Assembly: GCA_016214445.1 (NCBI GenBank)
Contig: JACROM010000124.1
Span: 1-9,681, forward strand
Source of the DNA: Microcaldota archaeon
GTDB lineage: Archaea > Micrarchaeota > Micrarchaeia > Norongarragalinales > Norongarragalinaceae
Length of the DNA stretch: 9,681 nucleotides
Direction: 5' to 3'
The notes beneath the pieces were generated by a model. It worked only from the letters and a program-made list of their open reading frames with translations, searched no databases and was not told the DNA's origin. Shown in pieces: positions 6,146-9,681 of the stretch. The stretch's first letter is position 1. Every line of letters starts with the position of its first letter. The translations under genes and the position numbers were made by a program.

Positions 6146-7012
6146 CATATGAAACTGATTGACGAAGGAAAGGCTTTGGAAGCAAAGGAAGTCGACGAGC
6201 GCGCGCTTGGCGTCCTGCACGAGGACCGGCTGAAAATACTGAAAACTCTTGGCGAACCGCATTATGCAGCGGAGATAAGCAAAATCCTCCGCATGCACTC
6301 CCAGACAGTCTATTATCACCTGCGCATTCTCGCAAAGGAGAAACTGATAGAACTAAAGAGCTTCGAGGAAAAGCACGGAGGAGTTGCGAAAAAATACGTT
6401 GCAACAACTGAAGCGCTTGTTCTGCCGATTTCGGAAAAGTGGCGGCCATTCGCGGAAGGCAAAAGGAAAACACCGGCATACCTGAACGGTTTCGTGAAGG
6501 ATGGCTTTTTGGACGCGAAACTGGTGGTGGGTTCTCCTGAACCGCACGGAAAGCACAGGGCGAGGGGAAGCGAGTTCACAGCAATAGAACTGGCTGCTTT
6601 TTTGGCGCAATACGCCTCCTTCGAATACCCGCTCTACTACCTGGACACCAAAGCTTCCGCAATCAAGAACGAGAACCTGTTTTTGGTCGGCGGGCCGAAG
6701 GTCAACACGCTGACCGCCGAAGTAAATTCTTCCCTGCCAATCCGCTTCACGCCTTCCTTCGAAGTTCACTCCACCTTGACCGGAAAGAAATACGGCGAAG
6801 ACGTAGGCATACTGGAAACTGTGGAAAGCCCGTTCGCCGAAAGCAAAAAGGTGTTCATCGTTGCCGGTTCCTCACACAACACAACCCGCGTTGCTGTTCT
6901 CGCCCTGATAAAGAATAAAACCTGGCACAAGCAAGACTCATTGGCACACGTTGTCCAAGGCTTTGATGACGACGGCGATGGAATTGTAGACGCGGTGGAA
7001 GTGCTGGAGTAA
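6140..7012 (+). CDS. ArsR-type winged-helix regulator with an archaeal S-layer-C-like domain and an EF-hand-like tail
   Basis: The 290-residue protein begins with an ArsR-like winged helix (about 20-95): ALGVLHEDRLKILKTLGEP, AAEISKILRMHSQTVYYHLRIL as the recognition region, then EKHGGVAKKYVAT as the wing. From about 125 there is a second domain with LVVGSPEPHG, LFLVGGPKVNTLTAEVN and VFIVAGSSHNTTRVAVLAL. In my recollection this pattern resembles the C-terminal domain of archaeal S-layer-like proteins and related archaeal regulators. The C-terminus holds DDDGDGIVDAVE (276-287), a perfect EF-hand-type Ca loop. No signal peptide or membrane segment is seen, so it should be cytosolic. Starts at 6140 (MVHMK) and 6149 (MKLID) are both possible; the inverted repeat covers the first. 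A kinase-like gene follows 6 nt after the stop, and glmS diverges upstream. HTH confidence is high; the second domain is tentative; the ligand is unknown. Confidence 0.8.
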   Translation: MVHMKLIDEGKALEAKEVDERALGVLHEDRLKILKTLGEPHYAAEISKILRMHSQTVYYHLRILAKEKLIELKSFEEKHGGVAKKYVATTEALVLPISEKWRPFAEGKRKTPAYLNGFVKDGFLDAKLVVGSPEPHGKHRARGSEFTAIELAAFLAQYASFEYPLYYLDTKASAIKNENLFLVGGPKVNTLTAEVNSSLPIRFTPSFEVHSTLTGKKYGEDVGILETVESPFAESKKVFIVAGSSHNTTRVAVLALIKNKTWHKQDSLAHVVQGFDDDGDGIVDAVEVLE

Positions 7013-7018
7013 ATCTAC

Positions 7019-7768
7019 ATGGAAGGACGAACTCAGAGAAAAGAACTTCGCGAATACACTACGGAAGACATCAAGAATGCAGACATACATTATGACCAAA
7101 GGCTTGGACACGGCAAACAGGGCGAGGTCTTCCCTTGCACCGTCGAATTCCACGACGGGACAAAAAGGCGCATGGCAGTCAAAATCGTTCCGGAAGCGCC
7201 CACGTGCGTGGAAAGGAGATATGCGAACCCGGAAGACGTCATTAAGTGGAACGAACGAATGCGCGAGCTCAGGGCAGCGAAACTGCCTGTTCCAAAAATC
7301 TCATTTGCCAGGGTTGTCGGCGAAGGTTTGACAAGAGAGGGCCAACTTTTCATGCAATTAATAGAACCAGCAAAGACCGCGGCAGTAGAACGGTGGGACG
7401 GAGACATACTACAGTTCGAAGGTTTGAGAGCCCTCCGGAAAGAAAAACACGCGAAAATAATAGAAAACATAGGAATAAACCTAGCCAAGTTGCATAACCT
7501 GGGCTATTCTGGAGGAGTGGAGGATTACTGGCGGTTCATCAAGCACCCTAAAACTGGGCAAATAACCGGCATAATGCTATTGGACGTTGGAATGCTGTGC
7601 AAAACGGCTTGGTTCGAGGAATACTCTAAACAAAGCATACGTGGCCACCTCCGAAATTTGACTGGCGACGAAACCAAAAGCTTATTTCTGAATGCTTACT
7701 TAGAGGAAATAAAAAATGAAGAAATGAAGGCGCACGCCTTAGAGAAGTTGAAACCTTACGGCGGCTAA
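7019..7768 (+). CDS. Protein-kinase-fold protein with altered catalytic loop (copy 1)
   Basis: This 249-residue protein has kinase N-lobe features: a glycine-rich loop LGHGKQGEV (29-37) and MAVKIV with Lys55. A conserved WNERMRELR (77-85) could hold the helix-C glutamate. LAKLHNLGY (155-163) precedes the catalytic loop as in RIO, Kdo and ABC1-type kinases, and LLDVG (187-191) stands where DFG or the RIO IDVSQ occurs. The expected HGD...N is replaced by SGG...W (164-171), so the catalytic base and a metal-binding Asn are missing. It may be a pseudokinase that binds nucleotide, or a family with a rearranged active site in which the shared D-[YF]-W motif matters. It begins 6 nt after the regulator gene, with GGAG of the upstream stop region as a possible ribosome binding site, so the two are probably co-transcribed. 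A paralogue starts at 7937. Substrate and role are unknown. Confidence 0.7.
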   Translation: MEGRTQRKELREYTTEDIKNADIHYDQRLGHGKQGEVFPCTVEFHDGTKRRMAVKIVPEAPTCVERRYANPEDVIKWNERMRELRAAKLPVPKISFARVVGEGLTREGQLFMQLIEPAKTAAVERWDGDILQFEGLRALRKEKHAKIIENIGINLAKLHNLGYSGGVEDYWRFIKHPKTGQITGIMLLDVGMLCKTAWFEEYSKQSIRGHLRNLTGDETKSLFLNAYLEEIKNEEMKAHALEKLKPYGG

Positions 7769-7820
7769 GGGCGCAGACAGAAAGAAAAATAGTATAATGA
7801 AAGGGCGAAACCATTTCGGA

Positions 7821-7834
7821 CATAATAAATTATG
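7821..7834. promoter_or_regulatory. Short palindrome upstream of the second kinase-like gene
   Basis: CATAAT-AA-ATTATG is an inverted repeat with 6-bp arms in the spacer between the two kinase-like genes. Its CATAA...TTATG core recalls the operator at 6125-6145, but the gap is 4 nt instead of 5. It could be a binding site of the same regulator or an AT-rich coincidence. Confidence 0.2.
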
Positions 7835-7897
7835 CGGCGCAAAAGCACGCAAAGACGATAAACCAGAAACAAGCAACAGATAAAGGAACATGAACGT

Positions 7898-7915
7898 GTG
7901 GACGTGTTGGAGTAA
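7898..7915 (+). pseudogene. Short relic resembling the 3' end of the ArsR-like regulator gene
   Basis: GTGGACGTGTTGGAGTAA differs at only two positions from the last 18 bases of the regulator gene and still reads VDVLE-stop. As in the first copy, it lies shortly upstream of a kinase-like gene. This suggests that the second kinase arose by duplicating a unit including the regulator's end, with the rest lost. The match is short, so chance is possible. The remainder of the 168-nt spacer (7769-7936) holds no recognisable gene. Confidence 0.3.
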
Positions 7916-7936
7916 AGGAAAACATAACGTGATTGC

Positions 7937-8701
7937 ATGAAAGAATACCGAGCAAGGAGCATCACACGAGCTAAAATCGACTATTCAACTATCTTGGGTC
8001 GAGGTTTTGACGGTATCGTGCATCCCTGCGAATTAACATTTAAAGATGGCTTAACGGAGATGGCAGCAGTAAAGATAGTAAAAGAAGGGGATTTGTTTTC
8101 AAAGCCCAAAGAAGTTCACGATTGGAACAAGACAATGAGCGAACTACGCACGGACAATTTACCGGTTCCCGAGTGGTCCGGTTCTAGGATTGTGACGAGG
8201 GAGGGAAAAAAAGAAGGACACTTCTTCATGCCGCTATTAGACAAGACGAGATTGAAAGAAGTGGGAACAAACGTCGGACAGTTTATCAAGATAGAACCAA
8301 CTGGCCTTGCAAGACTCAACGCAAATGAACACGCGCACATAGCACAGGCAATGGGAACGGACTTGGCGACGCTTCACAACGCATATCGGGCACCCCTCGC
8401 CATAGACTTCTGGCACTACGTAACTGACGATGAAGGCAGAATAGTAACCAGATTGATTTTGGACGTAGGAGGCCTAAAAACACGGAAAAAATTATTTGAA
8501 CACTTCGCCAAAAAGAATCTGATAGAATGCATCGACAACCTTGCAAACAAAAGAGTGGTGAAGTTGTTTCTGGACGCGTACGCGAATGCGGTGAAACACG
8601 AAAACATGAAAGAATTGGCTCAGAAAGAATTGAAAAAATACGGCGACACGATGCATTTCATGCGCAGGCTTTTTAGGGCGATGCCTGCAGATGAGTTTTG
8701 A
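7937..8701 (+). CDS. Protein-kinase-fold protein with altered catalytic loop (copy 2, paralogue)
   Basis: This 254-residue protein aligns with the gene at 7019 over nearly its full length. Shared features are the glycine-rich loop GRGFDGIV (21-28), AAVKIV with Lys46, VHDWNKTMSELRTDNLPVP (60-78, against VIKWNERMRELRAAKLPVP), LATLHN (143-148), and LILDVGGL (173-180). The catalytic-loop region is RAPLAIDFW (151-159): again no HGD, and W where the metal-binding Asn would be. Only the D-[YF]-W motif is common to both copies there. The substitutions between copies are many, so the duplication is old and both have been kept as open frames. A GTGA lies 4 nt before the ATG. The C-terminus extends about 17 residues beyond copy 1 with a basic, Met- and Phe-rich tail (MHFMRRLFRAM). 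Function is not recognised beyond the fold. Confidence 0.7.
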   Translation: MKEYRARSITRAKIDYSTILGRGFDGIVHPCELTFKDGLTEMAAVKIVKEGDLFSKPKEVHDWNKTMSELRTDNLPVPEWSGSRIVTREGKKEGHFFMPLLDKTRLKEVGTNVGQFIKIEPTGLARLNANEHAHIAQAMGTDLATLHNAYRAPLAIDFWHYVTDDEGRIVTRLILDVGGLKTRKKLFEHFAKKNLIECIDNLANKRVVKLFLDAYANAVKHENMKELAQKELKKYGDTMHFMRRLFRAMPADEF

Positions 8702-8720
8702 TTTAAAAGGCAAAGGAAAG

Positions 8721-8725
8721 GGTGA
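8721..8725 (+). promoter_or_regulatory. Ribosome binding site of the MetRS-beta-like gene
   Basis: GGTGA is followed by 5 nt and then ATG at 8731, the same layout as glmU. This favours the ATG over the in-frame GTG at 8722 that lies within the site itself. Confidence 0.8.
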
Positions 8726-8730
8726 AAACA

Positions 8731-9063
8731 ATGGAAACAATCCCATACGGCGACTTCGCCAAGCTCGAACTGCGCGTTGGCGAGATAACCAAGGCAGAGG
8801 CAGTTGAAGGAACGGACAAGCTCGTCAAGTTAAGCGTGGACGTTGGCGAGGGAACCGAAAGGACGTTGGCAGCAGGAATAAGGAAAGTGTATCCGCCTGA
8901 AGAACTCGTCGGCAAGAAGATAATCGTACTTGTGAACTTGGAACCAAAGAAGCTGAAGGGAATCGAAAGCCAAGGCATGCTACTTGCCGCGTGCGAGTCC
9001 GACGACAACCTTTCCCTGCTGACGGTGGACAAGGACATGCCGGCTGGGACGAAGATATGTTAA
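8731..9063 (+). CDS. tRNA-binding OB-fold protein, methionyl-tRNA synthetase beta subunit type
   Basis: The 110-residue protein is a single EMAPII/CsaA-like tRNA-binding domain. Characteristic stretches are FAKLELRVGEITKAEAVEG (9-27), KLVKLSVDVGEG (30-41), RTLAAGIRKVYPPEELVGK, VNLEPKKLKGIESQGMLLAA (68-87) and a closing MPAGTKI. This order and the GI.SQGM.LAA signature fit the MetRS C-terminal or beta-subunit family, which in archaea often exists as a separate protein that binds tRNA and supports the synthetase. CsaA-like chaperones share the fold but are less similar in my reading. The start is the ATG at 8731, with GGTGA 5 nt upstream. It lies 29 nt after the second kinase-like gene on the same strand. 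Its stop codon lies in the left arm of a 15-bp palindrome whose loop has been invaded by a MITE. Confidence 0.88.
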   Translation: METIPYGDFAKLELRVGEITKAEAVEGTDKLVKLSVDVGEGTERTLAAGIRKVYPPEELVGKKIIVLVNLEPKKLKGIESQGMLLAACESDDNLSLLTVDKDMPAGTKIC

Positions 9064-9076
9064 ACCACGAAAGTTT

Positions 9077-9084
9077 CCCGGTTC
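9077..9084. repeat. Left 8-bp target-site duplication of MITE copy 1
   Basis: CCCGGTTC lies directly before the element and is repeated directly after it at 9205-9212. The element ends were set independently by comparison with the second copy, so the duplication is unlikely to be chance. Confidence 0.8.
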
Positions 9085-9204
9085 GTAAGGGGTTAGTTTT
9101 CTAGGCAAAAAATGTCAAATTTACCTCGTAAAAAGGCAAAAAATAGAGCAATGCACAAAAAAGTACATTTCCCTCTGAAAATGCCTACAAAACTAACCGG
9201 ATAC
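9085..9204. mobile_element. MITE-like 120-bp element, copy 1
   Basis: Identical over 120 bp to 9561-9680. The ends form imperfect terminal inverted repeats, 19 of 23 positions matching: the left end GTAAGGGGTTAGTTTTCTAG and the right end, read inward, GTATCCGGTTAGTTTTGTAG. A subterminal AAATGT (9110-9115) and ACATTT (9165-9170) form a second small pair. It is flanked by the 8-bp duplication CCCGGTTC and is too short to encode a transposase. A GTAA left terminus and 8-bp duplication recall the IS66 family; that link is an inference. Confidence 0.82.
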
Positions 9205-9212
9205 CCCGGTTC
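9205..9212. repeat. Right 8-bp target-site duplication of MITE copy 1
   Basis: CCCGGTTC immediately follows the GGATAC end of the element and matches 9077-9084 exactly. Both also continue with GT, on the left because the element itself begins with GT. Confidence 0.8.
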
Positions 9213-9230
9213 GTTTTCGTGGTTTAACAG

Positions 9231-9277
9231 ATAGCAATCCGCGACTATTCCGTCGTCTTATTTTCGCGGATTGCTAT
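9231..9277. repeat. Second palindrome: 14-bp perfect stem with a 19-nt loop
   Basis: ATAGCAATCCGCGA (9231-9244) is the exact reverse complement of TCGCGGATTGCTAT (9264-9277). It begins one base after the first palindrome ends, so two hairpins stand in tandem between the tRNA-binding protein and the DUF4258-like gene. It may be a terminator-like or processing hairpin or a REP-type element; no tRNA or box C/D pattern was seen. Confidence 0.65.
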
Positions 9278-9294
9278 AAGCTGAAACACAACCC

Positions 9295-9323
9295 TTATTA
9301 ATATCCCTAAAGAATATCCCTAA
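9295..9323 (+). promoter_or_regulatory. Putative promoter with an 11-bp tandem repeat before the DUF4258-like gene
   Basis: TTATTAATA (9295-9303) resembles a TATA box. AATATCCCTAA occurs twice, at 9300-9310 and 9313-9323, a 13-nt period just upstream of the start codon. Spaced direct repeats here could be an operator, as in autoregulated toxin-antitoxin loci. The role is inferred. Confidence 0.35.
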
Positions 9324-9331
9324 GTGATATC

Positions 9332-9580
9332 TTGTTCGAAGTAGAATTCCAACAACTGGCACTTGCGCCGACAATGAGCGCTTACCGCGAGCTGGAAGAC
9401 CTCGGGCTAGACTTGACCGATGTCAAGGAAGTTCTTGAAGATGGCTTCGACTGCCCGAAATCAAAAAGAAAAGCAGGGGTCTTGGAACGCTGCCTGCGAA
9501 TCGGAAACAAGATATTGCGCGTAGTGGCCGCCAAAGACTACCAAATATTTTCAAAAAAAGGTAAGGGGTTAGTTTTCTAG
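9332..9580 (+). CDS. Small DUF4258-like (RelE-fold) protein whose 3' end is formed by a MITE
   Basis: The 82-residue frame reads SAYRELEDLGLDLTDVKEVLEDGF (about 16-39), like the helix and RGI..edV.evL.nG pattern of DUF4258 proteins. ERCLRIGNKILRVVAAKDYQIF follows, fitting the beta strands of that small RelE-like fold. The first strand lacks the usual His. No ATG exists at the N-terminus; TTG at 9332 is chosen because GTGA (9324-9327) lies 4 nt before it. An internal ATG at 9374 would drop the first strand. The last residues GKGLVF and the TAG lie inside the second MITE copy, so the original C-terminal strand has probably been cut off. It may be a relic or a modified toxin-like protein; no antitoxin partner is visible before the window ends. 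Confidence 0.5.
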   Translation: MFEVEFQQLALAPTMSAYRELEDLGLDLTDVKEVLEDGFDCPKSKRKAGVLERCLRIGNKILRVVAAKDYQIFSKKGKGLVF

Positions 9581-9680
9581 GCAAAAAATGTCAAATTTAC
9601 CTCGTAAAAAGGCAAAAAATAGAGCAATGCACAAAAAAGTACATTTCCCTCTGAAAATGCCTACAAAACTAACCGGATAC
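9561..9680. mobile_element. MITE-like 120-bp element, copy 2, inserted in the end of the DUF4258-like gene
   Basis: All 120 bases match 9085-9204 in the same orientation, 476 nt away. The eight bases before it are AAAAAAAG; only one base (A) is visible after it, which agrees with an 8-bp duplication but cannot prove it. Identity between copies implies recent movement or gene conversion. Confidence 0.85.
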
Positions 9681-9681
9681 A

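Larger units (their letters stand above)
9058..9229. repeat. Perfect 15-bp palindrome at the end of the MetRS-beta gene, split by a MITE
   Basis: TGTTAAACCACGAAA (9058-9072) and TTTCGTGGTTTAACA (9215-9229) are exact reverse complements. Removing the 120-bp element and one 8-bp duplication leaves a 15-bp stem with a 14-nt loop starting over the stop codon of the tRNA-binding protein. It was probably a transcript-end hairpin or a REP-like palindrome before the insertion. Confidence 0.75.

Noticed and set aside
8722..8730. GTG start for the tRNA-binding protein
   Set aside because: The GTG is part of GGTGA; the ATG at 8731 has the same 5-nt spacing as glmU.
9231..9277. tRNA or box C/D RNA gene in the second hairpin
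   Set aside because: A single long stem without cloverleaf arms, TTC-arm pattern or paired C and D boxes.
9085..9680. CRISPR array suggested by repeated 120-bp units near the right end
   Set aside because: Only two long copies with terminal inverted repeats and a target duplication, separated by a gene rather than by spacers.

Overview
The window looks like part of an archaeal chromosome, possibly from a DPANN-type lineage; that placement is a guess, but the domain is well supported. Signs of an archaeon are a Sulfolobus-type GlmU with a left-handed beta-helix acetyltransferase half, a stand-alone MetRS beta-type tRNA-binding protein, an ArsR-type regulator fused to a domain resembling the archaeal S-layer C-terminal family, an HTH-bearing LAGLIDADG intein, GGTGA-type ribosome binding sites about 5 nt before start codons, and TATA-box-like promoters. 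Sampled lines give roughly 45-55% GC.

Left half, minus strand (5886 down to 48): a compact operon, glmS-glmU-glmM, holding every step from fructose-6-phosphate to UDP-GlcNAc. GlmS makes glucosamine-6-phosphate, GlmM isomerises it to glucosamine-1-phosphate, and the bifunctional GlmU acetylates it and transfers it to UTP. GlmS is interrupted by a 488-residue intein inside the glutamine-binding segment of its glutaminase domain. glmU is coupled to glmS by a GGTGA that also forms the glmS stop codon. Between glmU and glmM lies an odd 143-nt spacer with a 26-bp copy of the 3' end of glmU, a strong GC-rich hairpin and a T10 tract.

Centre (5887-6139): a divergent control region. The presumed glmS leader has no cytosine for 142 nt. 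Both promoters have TATA-like boxes, and an 8-5-8 inverted repeat overlaps the start codon of the regulator gene on the plus strand.

Right half, plus strand: an ArsR-like HTH regulator with an EF-hand-like C-terminal tail is followed 6 nt later by a protein-kinase-fold gene. A diverged paralogue of that gene follows after a 168-nt spacer that keeps a short copy of the regulator's 3' end. Both kinase-like proteins retain the glycine-rich loop, the lysine and a DVG motif but lack the catalytic-loop Asp and Asn, so they look like pseudokinases or a kinase family with an altered catalytic loop. Next is a MetRS beta/CsaA-type tRNA-binding protein.

Right end: two identical copies of a 120-bp element with imperfect terminal inverted repeats. 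The first is flanked by an 8-bp target duplication, so it behaves as a MITE, perhaps mobilised by an IS66-like transposase. It sits in the loop of a perfect 15-bp palindrome at the end of the MetRS-beta gene. The second sits in the 3' end of a small gene resembling DUF4258 (RelE-fold) proteins and supplies its last residues and stop codon. No tRNA, rRNA or CRISPR array was recognised, and no gene-free stretch exceeds 300 bases.
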